From positions 1,054,001 through 1,118,000 of the forward strand of contig JAQWSU010000045.1 in NCBI GenBank assembly GCA_029243025.1: 64,000 bases of DNA. The letters run 5' to 3'. Below, piece after piece: positions 26,554 through 35,919 of this stretch. Made by a program: the position numbers and the translations under genes. Below the pieces are notes generated by a model. The model was given only the letters and a program-made list of their open reading frames with translations, was not told where the DNA came from and ran no database searches. The stretch comes from Pirellulaceae bacterium (lineage in GTDB: Bacteria > Planctomycetota > Planctomycetia > Pirellulales > Pirellulaceae). How positions within the stretch are numbered: position 1 is the stretch's first letter; the number at the start of each line of letters is the position of its first letter.

Positions 26554-28494
26554 ATGCCTCGCCAACTACCTAACATGCTCGCTCTTGGCCTGTTGCTGGC
26601 GCTTTCACAGGTCGCCTCAGCCGTCGATATTTACTTTAACTTTGAGGATGCTGACACCCAGTACGCGATCGACAAGCTCACTGACGATGGCAGCCAAAAT
26701 GGTCGCTATTTCAACAACGTGTCAACCACAACCGCCGAGGTTCCTTTCGGAAACCGTGCAGCTCTATTTGGCGAACCCGAAGGGCAGGGAGGTGTACCGC
26801 CCTTTAGCACGTTAGAGATTCCCGAAACCGAATTTGATACCGACTTTGCGCTAACCGTTGCCATGCACGTTGAAAATCGAGAAAGCGAGCCGGACTTCAC
26901 GCGGCTCTTCTCCACCTTCCAAGGAACTGGCGGCTTAGTTCCCGAACGGTCCATTTTTCTCGACTACGACCCGACTGGAAGCGTAATTCCAGGCCTTCGC
27001 GCAATTGTCAATTCAACCGTATTGCAGACCGATTTTGTGCCTGATGGGATGGCAGATCCTGGTTACCATCATTATGCCCTGACCATTGACGACGGCGACG
27101 TCACGATTTTCTTCGATGGCGAGGACGTTGCATCCGACTTTGTTGGAAACGGCTATAGCAACGATGTGATCAATATCCACATTGGTGAAGATCCTCACGA
27201 CGGCGGAGGCACAGCCGATGAGCAATTGATTGGCAACTTTGACGAAGTCCTAGTCCTGGAAAGAGCCCTTTCAGCTCAAGACATCCAACTGCTGGCGGAT
27301 GGCAATCTGGTATCCAGCGTCGTAACACCACGCGCTAATGAACGGGCCATTTATTATGACTTCGAAAATGACAGCGGCACACAGTTCAGCGATCGTTTCG
27401 TTGCGGACGGTAGCCAAGATGGCATTGCTCATCGACTTGTTCGTGTTGACGAAACTGCCATGACCGCCAAATTTGGAAACGGTTCGGCAAAGATCGAACA
27501 TCCGATCTCCGAGACCACCTCGATCTTCAGCCAAATCGATCTGGGCGAGGTCGGTAGCCTGGGTGAGCAATTCACACTTTCCGCCGTCGTCAACGTTCCC
27601 GATGGAGGCTTTCCATTCGGCGGTTTGACGCGTCTATTCAGCAGTTTTCAGGGCACGGGTCCAATCGGCCCCGAGGAACTGGTCTTTGATTTCGACCCCA
27701 ACGCCTCGGTGGAAAACATCGGCATGCGACTGCTGCTTCCCGGAGGGGAAAGCGTGATCTCCGATATCACTTTTTCAACCGACGAAGATCATACACTGAC
27801 GGCCGTTTATGACGACGGAGACGTCGAGCTATTTTTGGATGGCGAACTCGTTGCACAGGGCGAAGCTTCTTTCGGCGAAGTCGATCTCGGTACCACCCCA
27901 CTTAAAATCGGCGAAGACATCGCAGGTATCGTCAACGAAAACTTCATCGGCCTGATGGATGATGTACTGATTTTGAGCCAGGCGTTGAGTGCAGCCGATG
28001 TGGTGGCACTGGCGTCGGTTGGCGCGACAGAATTCCTAGGATTAGTCCCACAACACGAAGTCGGCGATTTTAATCAAAACGGAATGCTCGACATTGAGGA
28101 CATTAATCTGCTGAGTGCTGAGTCAGCAAGGATGGGAAACGACTTAACTTACGATCTCAACCAAGATGGCCTCGTCAACAAATCCGACATCAAAGTCTGG
28201 GCACACGATCTGAAACAAACTTGGATTGGCGATGCCAATCTTGACCAACAGTTTGACTCCAGCGACCTGGTGACCGTTTTTGTCGCGGGATTGTTTGAAC
28301 AAGACACCGATGCCAAGTGGAATCAAGGTGATTGGAATGGTGATTTACGTTTCGACTCGGGCGACCTCGTTAGCGCATTTGCTGATGGAGGCTACGACCA
28401 GGGGCCACGACCAGCAGCGGCCGTTCCAGAGCCGTCAGCAATTGTCTTGATCGGCGTCGCCCTCGCTATTCTCGCTATCCAACGTAAGAAATAG
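26554..28494 (+). CDS. secreted protein with two LamG domains, dockerin-like repeats and PEP-CTERM tail
   Basis: A 646-residue protein from ATG 26554, chosen because TGGAG lies 9 bases upstream and MLALGLLLALSQVASA then forms a signal peptide. Two related LamG/concanavalin-like sandwiches (about residues 25-245 and 260-490) start with IYFNFEDAD and IYYDFENDS and each contain a YHHYALTIDDGDV or DHTLTAVYDDGDV strand and a FDEVLVL/MDDVLIL strand, indicating internal duplication. Then follow four Ca-loop motifs (GDFNQNGMLDIEDIN, DLNQDGLVNKSDI, GDANLDQQFDSSDLV, GDWNGDLRFDSGDLV). The C-terminal VPEPSA plus a hydrophobic helix and RKK is a PEP-CTERM signal. It is probably an extracellular sugar-binding or adhesive protein. 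Its stop lies 3 bp before the CotH gene. Confidence 0.88.
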   Translation: MPRQLPNMLALGLLLALSQVASAVDIYFNFEDADTQYAIDKLTDDGSQNGRYFNNVSTTTAEVPFGNRAALFGEPEGQGGVPPFSTLEIPETEFDTDFALTVAMHVENRESEPDFTRLFSTFQGTGGLVPERSIFLDYDPTGSVIPGLRAIVNSTVLQTDFVPDGMADPGYHHYALTIDDGDVTIFFDGEDVASDFVGNGYSNDVINIHIGEDPHDGGGTADEQLIGNFDEVLVLERALSAQDIQLLADGNLVSSVVTPRANERAIYYDFENDSGTQFSDRFVADGSQDGIAHRLVRVDETAMTAKFGNGSAKIEHPISETTSIFSQIDLGEVGSLGEQFTLSAVVNVPDGGFPFGGLTRLFSSFQGTGPIGPEELVFDFDPNASVENIGMRLLLPGGESVISDITFSTDEDHTLTAVYDDGDVELFLDGELVAQGEASFGEVDLGTTPLKIGEDIAGIVNENFIGLMDDVLILSQALSAADVVALASVGATEFLGLVPQHEVGDFNQNGMLDIEDINLLSAESARMGNDLTYDLNQDGLVNKSDIKVWAHDLKQTWIGDANLDQQFDSSDLVTVFVAGLFEQDTDAKWNQGDWNGDLRFDSGDLVSAFADGGYDQGPRPAAAVPEPSAIVLIGVALAILAIQRKK

Positions 28495-28497
28495 CCG

Positions 28498-31400
28498 ATG
28501 ATGACACACTTTGCGACGCGACGATGTACGAAACGCCTTCGTGGTGAAATCCTGGAAACCCGAAATTTGTTGACTGGGGTTCCCATCATCACGGAATTCA
28601 TGGCGAGCAATCAAGCTGTGTTGCTTGATGGCTCATCCCCGCCTGAGTCTCCAGACTGGATCGAACTTTACAATCCGGGTGACCAATCGATCGATTTGAA
28701 AGATTGGTATCTCACGGACGATCCTTCCGATCTAACAAAATGGAAATTTCCCAAGACACCTCTTGCTGCGGAGGAATATCGAGTCGTGTTTGCTTCGGGG
28801 AACGGAAACCCTGATCGCCTGGGCAATCTACACACCAATTTTCGCTTGCGGGCCTCGGCAGAATACCTGGGACTGGTAAAACCAGACGGAGTGACTGTGG
28901 TTAGTCAGTTCGGATCGAACACAAGCAATTATCCGGCACAAGTGACGGATGTTTCCTACGGGCGAATGATGACACCGTTACAGGAAACATTCGTTTCATT
29001 TGACGCGGATGCTCGTTTCCTGGCACCCACCTCAGAAATCGACAGCGGCTGGACTCAACCCAACTTTGAAGATACACCCGACCAGACCGAATGGTCATTC
29101 GTCAAGTCGCCGGTAGGATTCGGTAGCTCCGATCATCTCCAATCACTAATCAACAGTGACTTGGAATCAACCATGCGCGACGTGAGCGGATCAAGCTTGC
29201 TTCGATTTCCATTTGAAGTCGCTGACCCGCTCGCATTCGATACGCTCTCATTCCGGATAGCCTTCGACGACGGTTTCGCCGCCTATTTAAATGGAAGACC
29301 CATTGCCGCTCAACATGCGCCAGACTCACCCACTCATGACTCTTCTGCCAGTGATGAACACGAAGCGATAGGAAAGAGCTTTGTGTTCGACTCATCACAA
29401 CGTGCTGTGTGGTATTCCTTTGAGGATGGTGGTGGGCAAGCCATCACTGACCAGCTATCCGATGATGGCCGCCAGTCACCCTTATTTAACAGCGGAGGCA
29501 GTGTCGACATCAAACAGGAGCGAGCTGCGTTTGGAGATCGATCGTTGAGATTACCCGGGTCGCCTGGTCCACCCAACATTTTCAATCGACTGCAAATCCC
29601 CGACACGAGCAACTTAGGTAATCGGTTTACCTTGGCGGCACACGTCAACGCGGCGGACCGTTTTCAACGCCTTTTTTCAAATTACAACGGTACCGGTGAA
29701 GTTGCAGCCGAACGAATCCTGTTCGATTTTGATCCAACTGGCAATGCAATTCCAGGCGTGCGACTGATTATTGGAAATCGAGGAGTGGTACAAACAGAGA
29801 CGGTCCCGCCCCAATTGCGTGAGGATGGATATCACCACTTCGCCGCCACCTATGAGGACGGTGCCGTGCAGCTCTATCTCGACGGGGAGCTAATCGCGGC
29901 GGGCCAGCTGGGCAGCGGACCGCTCGCCATGCCGCTCGATCTATTCCTGGCTGAAGACCCCCACGACGGTGGTGGAACGGCCAACGAACAGCTGTCTGGT
30001 AATCTTGATGACGTGCTAATTTTGAAAGACGTGGTACTCTCACCAACAGATCTCGAACTGCTGGCGAGGGACGGAGCCGCATCCTTTTTTGAATCGACAA
30101 ATCGTGATGCCATCTTTGAGACATTCGATGTGAGCGATCATCTCGACGCGTTGCAAAGCGGAACGAACACGCTGGCGATTCATGGCCTAAATATTTCCGC
30201 CGACGATGCGGATTTCTTTATCGCTCCGGAGTTGAACGGCGGCATGGCGCCAGAACGATTCGCACCCGGTTATTTCGCCGAACCCACACCAGCTGAGGTT
30301 AATGGTTTCCCGTTGAAAGGAATTGTTCAAACCGTCAGAGCCAGCCATCAGCGAGGATTCTACGAAAAGGGGTTCGAACTCGATTTGACCAGCGACACGC
30401 TTGGTGCGACGTTGATCTACACAACTGACGGAAGTCAGCCGACCACAACCAATGGAATCCTCATCGAAGCGGCCAACCCACAGTCGGCCCCTCGAGCTCG
30501 GTTATCCATCGAAACCACGACCAATCTTCGTGCAATCGCCATCAAGGAAGACTTTTATCCTGCCGCGCCTATCACCCACACTTATGTATTCCTGACGGAT
30601 GTTCTTCAGCAACCTAAAACTCCCGAGGGACTACCGAAGCGCTGGGGTCGATCAAGGGCAGACTATGAAATGGACCCTGAGATTGTTAATCAGTCGCCGT
30701 ATCGCGAGACCATTTTCGATGACCTGCAATCTTTACCATCCGTTTCACTGACGATCGATCAAGAAGACTTCTTTGGAGACAGCGGGATTTATGCAAATAC
30801 GCTCCGTCGAGGACGAGCCTGGGAGCGACCTGTTTCTGTCGAATACTTCGACCCCCTCAACAATGACCAATTTCAAATTGACGCTGGATTAAGAGTCCAC
30901 GGGGGTTATTCGCGCGAACCGGCTGCAACCCCACAACATTCCTTGCGTATGTACTTCCGCAGCGAATACGGTGAGGGCAAGCTACGCTTCCCGTTGTTCA
31001 GCGATTCTGACGTATCCGTGTTTGATTCATTGGTTCTCAACGCACAATCGAGTGACAACTGGACCAGCATCAACATCACGACTGGCCGCATCGCACAATT
31101 CATGCGGGACCAATGGGCACAGGATATACAACGAGAAATGGGGCAACCGCACGTCCCTGGAAAATATGTTCATGTCTACATCAACGGGCTGTATTGGGGC
31201 CTCTACGGTTTAATGGAACGGCCGGACGATGACTTTTCGGCTGCGCATTTCGGAGGCACCGATGACGAGTATGACGTGATCGTTGACGAAAACGCCAATA
31301 GCGGCAATTTGTCGGTTTGGCATGAACTGTTGCGGCGCTCGAGGCAACAGGATTATGAAGGCGTTTCCGAATTGCTGGACATCGACAATTTCATCGACTA

Positions 31401-32547
31401 TATGATCATCAATATCTTCATGGGTAATTGGGATTGGCCAGACCACAATTGGAATGCGGTACGGCGACGGGCCGAGGGCGAGAAATTTAAATTTCTCATC
31501 TGGGACGCCGAAGTCGGGCTTGGTATCGACGTTAATGTCCCGGGACCCACCAAGGGGCAAGTGCTGGACGTTGACTTAGCGGGACGCCGCGCAGATGTTG
31601 GAACGGGCGATATTCGCAATGGTCCCGGTGAGATCTATGCGAACCTGAAAAGTAATCCTGCATTTCGCTTGAGTTTCGCAGACCGTCTGCAAAAACATTT
31701 ATTTAACGATGGCGCGTTAAACACATCACAAGCTGCCAAAGTCTACCAAACACGATCCGATGAAATCGAAGCTGGCTTGGTCGGCCAAGCTGCACGCTGG
31801 GGCGATGTACGCCGCAGACGCCCCGATGTGCCCGACGGTGTGTGGGCAGATGAACGAGACTGGATCCTCAACCATTTCTTTGTCGAACGTCCCGCCATCG
31901 TTTTAGAAGATTTCCAGGATGAAACGCTTTATCCTCCGTTATCTGCGCCGGAATTCAATCAACACGGAGGTCCCATTCCACTCGGTTTCATGCTGGCCAT
32001 AGATCATCAAACAGATGCATCCTCTGTCCTTCTAACGCTCGACGGATCGGACCCACGTCTCGCTAATGGTGAGATCGCCGCGAACGCAATCCGTTACGAT
32101 CAACCTCTCCGAATCCAAGCAACCACGACGGTCAAATCTCGTGCTTGGCTTGCAGGAGAATGGTCCGCGCTAAATGAAGCATCGTTCCGCGTCGAATCTT
32201 TACCGGGTGATTTCACCAATGATGGGTTGGTCAACCAACTCGATATCGCGAGTATGTGTCTGGCAATTCGCACAAATGACCAAGCCAAAGATTTGACGCG
32301 AGACGGGCTGACCAATCACGAAGACCTTTTCTATCTGGTCGAGCAAATCATTGGATCTCCCGTTGGCGACGTCAATCTTGATGGAAAATTCAACTCGACA
32401 GATCTCGTGCAAATCTTTCAGCATGGCGAATACGAGGATGGCCGGATTAAGAATTCTTCCTGGACCACCGGTGACTGGAATTGTGACGGCGAATTTGATT
32501 CAACCGATCTCGTATTTGCTTTTCAGCGAGATGGATTTTCGCGATAA
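28498..32547 (+). CDS. giant CotH/lamin-tail/LamG surface protein with dockerin-like repeats
   Basis: A 1,349-residue protein starting 3 bp after the previous stop, so probably translated with it. The N-terminus RLRGEILETRNLLTG resembles the LEPR-XLL motif of exported planctomycete proteins. Domains by DNA position: lamin-tail domain (about 28580-28960; ITEFMASNQAV, WIELYNPGDQSIDLKDW), LamG (about 29390-30080), chitobiase-type beta sandwich (30370-30590; IYTTDGSQPTT), CotH-kinase-like domain (about 30740-31900; SLPSVSLTIDQEDFFGDSGIY, GLRVHGGYS, GLYGLMERPDDDF, LIWDAEVGLG), another IYTTDG-like sandwich, and dockerin-like loops to the end. Bacterial CotH homologues can be protein kinases; the role in these mosaics is unknown. 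No PEP-CTERM tail is present. Confidence 0.88.
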   Translation: MMTHFATRRCTKRLRGEILETRNLLTGVPIITEFMASNQAVLLDGSSPPESPDWIELYNPGDQSIDLKDWYLTDDPSDLTKWKFPKTPLAAEEYRVVFASGNGNPDRLGNLHTNFRLRASAEYLGLVKPDGVTVVSQFGSNTSNYPAQVTDVSYGRMMTPLQETFVSFDADARFLAPTSEIDSGWTQPNFEDTPDQTEWSFVKSPVGFGSSDHLQSLINSDLESTMRDVSGSSLLRFPFEVADPLAFDTLSFRIAFDDGFAAYLNGRPIAAQHAPDSPTHDSSASDEHEAIGKSFVFDSSQRAVWYSFEDGGGQAITDQLSDDGRQSPLFNSGGSVDIKQERAAFGDRSLRLPGSPGPPNIFNRLQIPDTSNLGNRFTLAAHVNAADRFQRLFSNYNGTGEVAAERILFDFDPTGNAIPGVRLIIGNRGVVQTETVPPQLREDGYHHFAATYEDGAVQLYLDGELIAAGQLGSGPLAMPLDLFLAEDPHDGGGTANEQLSGNLDDVLILKDVVLSPTDLELLARDGAASFFESTNRDAIFETFDVSDHLDALQSGTNTLAIHGLNISADDADFFIAPELNGGMAPERFAPGYFAEPTPAEVNGFPLKGIVQTVRASHQRGFYEKGFELDLTSDTLGATLIYTTDGSQPTTTNGILIEAANPQSAPRARLSIETTTNLRAIAIKEDFYPAAPITHTYVFLTDVLQQPKTPEGLPKRWGRSRADYEMDPEIVNQSPYRETIFDDLQSLPSVSLTIDQEDFFGDSGIYANTLRRGRAWERPVSVEYFDPLNNDQFQIDAGLRVHGGYSREPAATPQHSLRMYFRSEYGEGKLRFPLFSDSDVSVFDSLVLNAQSSDNWTSINITTGRIAQFMRDQWAQDIQREMGQPHVPGKYVHVYINGLYWGLYGLMERPDDDFSAAHFGGTDDEYDVIVDENANSGNLSVWHELLRRSRQQDYEGVSELLDIDNFIDYMIINIFMGNWDWPDHNWNAVRRRAEGEKFKFLIWDAEVGLGIDVNVPGPTKGQVLDVDLAGRRADVGTGDIRNGPGEIYANLKSNPAFRLSFADRLQKHLFNDGALNTSQAAKVYQTRSDEIEAGLVGQAARWGDVRRRRPDVPDGVWADERDWILNHFFVERPAIVLEDFQDETLYPPLSAPEFNQHGGPIPLGFMLAIDHQTDASSVLLTLDGSDPRLANGEIAANAIRYDQPLRIQATTTVKSRAWLAGEWSALNEASFRVESLPGDFTNDGLVNQLDIASMCLAIRTNDQAKDLTRDGLTNHEDLFYLVEQIIGSPVGDVNLDGKFNSTDLVQIFQHGEYEDGRIKNSSWTTGDWNCDGEFDSTDLVFAFQRDGFSR

Positions 32548-32604
32548 GCCATCAAACAACCGAACTCCAAAACCGCGAGTTAATCGCAACGCAGCAAAAG
32601 TCTT

Positions 32605-32646
32605 CCACCGGGCAGCTTCTTGCAGTGACGAAGCTGCCTGTGGTGG
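32605..32646. terminator. inverted repeat downstream of the CotH gene
   Basis: CCACC, one base, GGCAGCTTC, a 10-base spacer, GAAGCTGCC, three bases, GGTGG. A perfect 9-bp inner stem and a 5-bp outer stem lie about 60 bp after the CotH stop codon. There is no T tract on either side, so it could be a Rho-type or processing hairpin or a mobile palindromic element instead of an intrinsic terminator. Confidence 0.45.
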
Positions 32647-32751
32647 ATTGGGTATTCAACGCGCAACGGGCGCATCGACGCCGGAGAATAGTCGTCATTC
32701 GGAACAAGCGTTCCAACCAGCGAGTCCCGCGCCCCTTTCCGCCTTGCTAAC

Positions 32752-32973
32752 TCAGCGATTGTCCCTGTCTAACAACTCGCGATTCTCCGCAATGACTCGC
32801 ACGAGTTGGTAGGTCAGCCAAACAATCAGCAAAGCCTCTGTAACGATCGCAAACAGCAAGTCAATTCCCCCCTTTTCCGTCAAACGAGTCGGCGATCGGC
32901 AAACCCACGATTCCGGACCGATAGAAACAGCCACCTTTTGCAACGGTTCGCGTGGCTTTTCTCGATTTTGCAC
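32752..32973 (-). CDS. possible small single-span membrane protein
   Basis: A 73-residue frame from a GTG at 32973. The second half, GGIDLLFAIVTEALLIVWLTYQ, is a clean transmembrane helix followed by a charged tail (VRVIAENRELLDRDNR), as in many small bacterial membrane proteins. No ribosome binding site is obvious and no family is recognised. It is transcribed in the same direction as the DUF3592 gene, about 310 bp downstream of it. Coding status uncertain. Confidence 0.3.
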   Translation of the reverse strand: MQNREKPREPLQKVAVSIGPESWVCRSPTRLTEKGGIDLLFAIVTEALLIVWLTYQLVRVIAENRELLDRDNR

Positions 32974-33285
32974 AGAAACAAAAAAATGTCACGTGTTTTT
33001 TTCAGCATCGATGCTTGGCGTCTCTCGCGAAACAGTCCCAAGGTTCCGCAGTCAACTTCTTAACTGCCTTCGCCGAACTGAGCTTGATCCTTTCACGATT
33101 TGACCAAAGATTTTGCAACAGCGAGGACTATGCAATCCACGCATTACTCCACAACACCCAGCCCTCGCATTGCGAAGTAAGCCTAGCAGTTGCTGTGACA
33201 CCAAAGACGGAAGGCGGGCGTAACGCCAATCCGGCTGAGGCGGATCGCCGCCCACCAAGCAACGTTTTCGTTGCCCACAGAAACG

Positions 33286-34041
33286 TCAGTTATCAGGACT
33301 GTCGCCAAGACTCGCTAACCATCCAATGAAACGACCCCACAGAATCAACAGCAGAAGCAAGCCATAGAAGCAGGCGAATGTTGTCGCGGCAATCTTCAGT
33401 ACGAAAGGCAATTCAAACATAGTGAGACCTGCGGCAACCGCAACCATGGCAGCGATAATCCAGACATTTCCGTTGCAGAACGTGAATGGAAAGAAGAGCA
33501 CCTTCAAGGTAAAGAGCAGCGTCTTATCCAACCCGTTTCGTTTCTCGCGCATTGACAAGCGGAGAATAAAATTGAACAGAAGAGCCATACCCAGGGAACC
33601 TAAAACCAGCATCATTCCGATCGACTGATAAGCATGCGATTCTACACCAGGTTCGAGAACGGCACGACTCACTTTCTCGGGGTTGTAGGAAACCGACACG
33701 TTAGTGCCCACTGGATAACGCGTCACAACTCCCCGGGCGCTGTACTCGTGTCCGCCAAGAACAACGACATCTGAATAATGCTTCACGTCGCCTACCATGT
33801 ACATATATTCGAGGTCAGCCGAATACGTGACGCCGTCCTCATCAGTATGAGACGTAACTTTTGAGGTAACGATGGTTCCTGGCGCAAGCGGCCAGCGGAC
33901 GCTGGCTCTGGATTCATTCAGCTTGAGCTGACCATACAAAATCAACATCAAACCAACAGCACCTATCGCGCTCCAAATCGCCAGCAGCGCCAGACGTTGC
34001 CTTCTGCCCTCCGAAAGTTTCTTATCAGATTGAGAGTTCAT
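33286..34041 (-). CDS. DUF3592 domain membrane protein
   Basis: A 251-residue protein; ATG 34041 is chosen with TTGAGGCAG directly upstream. Hydrophobic segments lie near residues 20-40, 140-162, about 180-200 and 205-240. Between the first two is the extracytoplasmic DUF3592 region: WPLAPGTIVTSKVTS, YSADLEYMYMVGDVKHYSD, then TRYPVGTNVSVSYNPEKVSRAVLEPG, the most conserved block of that family. Function of DUF3592 is unknown. It stands alone, divergent from the porin gene. Confidence 0.85.
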   Translation of the reverse strand: MNSQSDKKLSEGRRQRLALLAIWSAIGAVGLMLILYGQLKLNESRASVRWPLAPGTIVTSKVTSHTDEDGVTYSADLEYMYMVGDVKHYSDVVVLGGHEYSARGVVTRYPVGTNVSVSYNPEKVSRAVLEPGVESHAYQSIGMMLVLGSLGMALLFNFILRLSMREKRNGLDKTLLFTLKVLFFPFTFCNGNVWIIAAMVAVAAGLTMFELPFVLKIAATTFACFYGLLLLLILWGRFIGWLASLGDSPDN

Positions 34042-34486
34042 CTGCCTCAAGCCTTTCTGCTATCAGCAGAAACAAGTGACCCTCCATTGGAACGAAAGAT
34101 AGGATCGCAACGCCTCCTTTGACGATCCCCACCAACTTGGGCAGATCATCGGCAAAAAGTCGATCAATTCAAACCTGCCAGCAACGTTTCGAGAAAATCG
34201 TCGTGCGGCCGATGATAGCAGATATCATTTTCACTTTTCTTTCTAATCTTCCAGCGAGTGCCGGCGAGATCCGCGTCTCATGCAACATCAACAAGCCGAA
34301 AGATCTGATTTTCAGCCGAATTCCGCCTGGCAGTGGCCGATCATTGGGGTGACTGCAGACAGAAAGGGAGCATTAATCATGTCGTAACGCAAAGTTCACC
34401 TGGACAGAAAACATAAAACATGTGATTCTTCGCCGCCTTTCCTCGTCCTATCGTCCGGGTCGTCCACCGAAGCTTCGCATGCATCC
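34042..34486. other. divergent intergenic region
   Basis: About 445 bp between the DUF3592 gene (minus) and the porin gene (plus). No gene, RNA or repeat was recognised; expected to contain both promoters. Confidence 0.4.
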
Positions 34487-35884
34487 ATGTTTCACTTGAA
34501 TCACAGAGTTGACCACTGGTTCGGATTGACGTGTGCTCTTGCGCTATCAATCCAGTGTTCCAGTCTTTGCGCCCAATCGATTTTGAATGAGGCAGACGCA
34601 TTACCCTCGAATGTAATAACGGACATTGCCAACCCACCGATCGTGGATCAAGTCCGGTTTCCCAATCCATTGCATAACCGGCGTGAATTACATGGTTCCA
34701 CTGACGGCTCACGAGCAAATCCGAACGCTGATCATCTATTTGCCAAGTTTCTAGACCGATTGGGTGAAGCGTGTGGTCCGCGTTTCGATTTCTATGGTTA
34801 TCTTGATCAAGGCTTTACTTGGAACCCAGATAATCCGGCCAATCGTACAAATGGCCTTGTGCTTAGCAACTATCGATCGAATGACTACTTGCTGGACGCA
34901 ATCTATTTGGTTTCCGAACGAAAGATCGATCCCCAACTTCAAGTCTTTCAATTGGGCGGTCGCATTGACACAGTTTACGGCACCGATGCTCTATTCATGC
35001 AAACAATTGGACTGGATGAGAACATCGTCACACCAGCGGCCAGCCGCTTCTACAAGTTGGCCTTTCGCCAAGCCTATCTAAATCTGTTTCTTCCCATCGG
35101 GCGGGGTGCCAGTGTGAAGATTGGTACGTTTGTGACGCCGATTGGCAACGAAACCGGATACGCTCCGGCGAACTTTTTTTACTCAAGTCTCTTGGTGGAC
35201 AACATTCAGCCTGGCACCTTGACTGGATTTCTTGCTCAATATCCGTTAACTGACAACTTGCGTGTCAGCTTTGGGCCGAACTTAGGCTGGAGTGCTTTCA
35301 ACAACATCAACCACTCCATCAGTTACGCAGGCGAAATCACCTGGACATCAACAGACAAAAAGACACAAATCCAATTTGATTTCCAGGATGGCAAACAGAG
35401 AACAGAAATTGCCTCAGGAGACGCACTCACAGAAGTTGCCTCAGGAGACGCACTCGTCGTCTATTACTCTCTGATTCTGGATCGGAAGCTTGGCGACAAT
35501 TGGCATTACATCATGGAACATGATTTGATGACCAGCAACTCGCGTAGCGGCATTTCCGAAGACAATTATCAATGCTACTCACTTGCGAATTATCTGATCT
35601 ACCAAATCAACAGCCAATGGCGATCTGCAATTCGCGTTGGCTGGCTGCAAAACGACGGAGGGCGTCTGACCGGTGTAAATCCCGTTCCGCTGGCCGCTTC
35701 AGGTAATTTCTACGATGTCACCTTTGGCTTTAACTGGCAGCCACGGCACCATCTGCGGATTCGCCCGGAACTGCGATACGATTGGCAGAACCGAGACCCC
35801 GACTCACCGCTTCCCCCTTCTTATGACGACTACACGTCAGTTAAACAATGGCTGGTCGCCTGTGACATTCTGTTAGAATTCTAG
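34487..35884 (+). CDS. outer-membrane beta-barrel porin (BBP2/OmpL-like)
   Basis: A 465-residue protein with a signal peptide (LTCALALSIQCSSLCAQS). From RFDFYGYLDQGFTWNPDNPANRTNG onward it shows alternating hydrophobic and polar strands typical of a beta-barrel. The segment FYKLAFRQAYLNLFLPIGRGASVKIGTF with GNETGYAPANFFYSSLL is the family block of the porin-2 group common in Planctomycetota. The chain ends in a hydrophobic residue (LLEF), as outer-membrane proteins usually do. It probably allows diffusion of small solutes. One loop contains a fresh tandem duplication of nine codons (35405-35458). It converges with the lectin/PEP-CTERM gene 35 bp away. Confidence 0.85.
   Translation: MFHLNHRVDHWFGLTCALALSIQCSSLCAQSILNEADALPSNVITDIANPPIVDQVRFPNPLHNRRELHGSTDGSRANPNADHLFAKFLDRLGEACGPRFDFYGYLDQGFTWNPDNPANRTNGLVLSNYRSNDYLLDAIYLVSERKIDPQLQVFQLGGRIDTVYGTDALFMQTIGLDENIVTPAASRFYKLAFRQAYLNLFLPIGRGASVKIGTFVTPIGNETGYAPANFFYSSLLVDNIQPGTLTGFLAQYPLTDNLRVSFGPNLGWSAFNNINHSISYAGEITWTSTDKKTQIQFDFQDGKQRTEIASGDALTEVASGDALVVYYSLILDRKLGDNWHYIMEHDLMTSNSRSGISEDNYQCYSLANYLIYQINSQWRSAIRVGWLQNDGGRLTGVNPVPLAASGNFYDVTFGFNWQPRHHLRIRPELRYDWQNRDPDSPLPPSYDDYTSVKQWLVACDILLEF
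35405..35458 (+). repeat. 27-bp in-frame tandem duplication in porin gene
   Basis: Two adjacent 27-bp units (35405-35431 and 35432-35458) encode EIASGDALT and EVASGDALV. They differ at four bases only, one near the start and three at the final codon, so the duplication is recent. It lengthens a predicted loop by nine residues without breaking the frame. Confidence 0.85.
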
Positions 35885-35919
35885 CGGCAAATAACTTCAG
35901 TCGGCTCTCGCTCAATCAA

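Larger units (their letters stand above)
32548..33285. other. intergenic region with a strong hairpin
   Basis: About 740 bp between convergently oriented genes. It holds an inverted repeat at 32605-32646 and a possible small membrane protein at 32752-32973 (both listed separately). Nothing else recognised. Confidence 0.45.
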
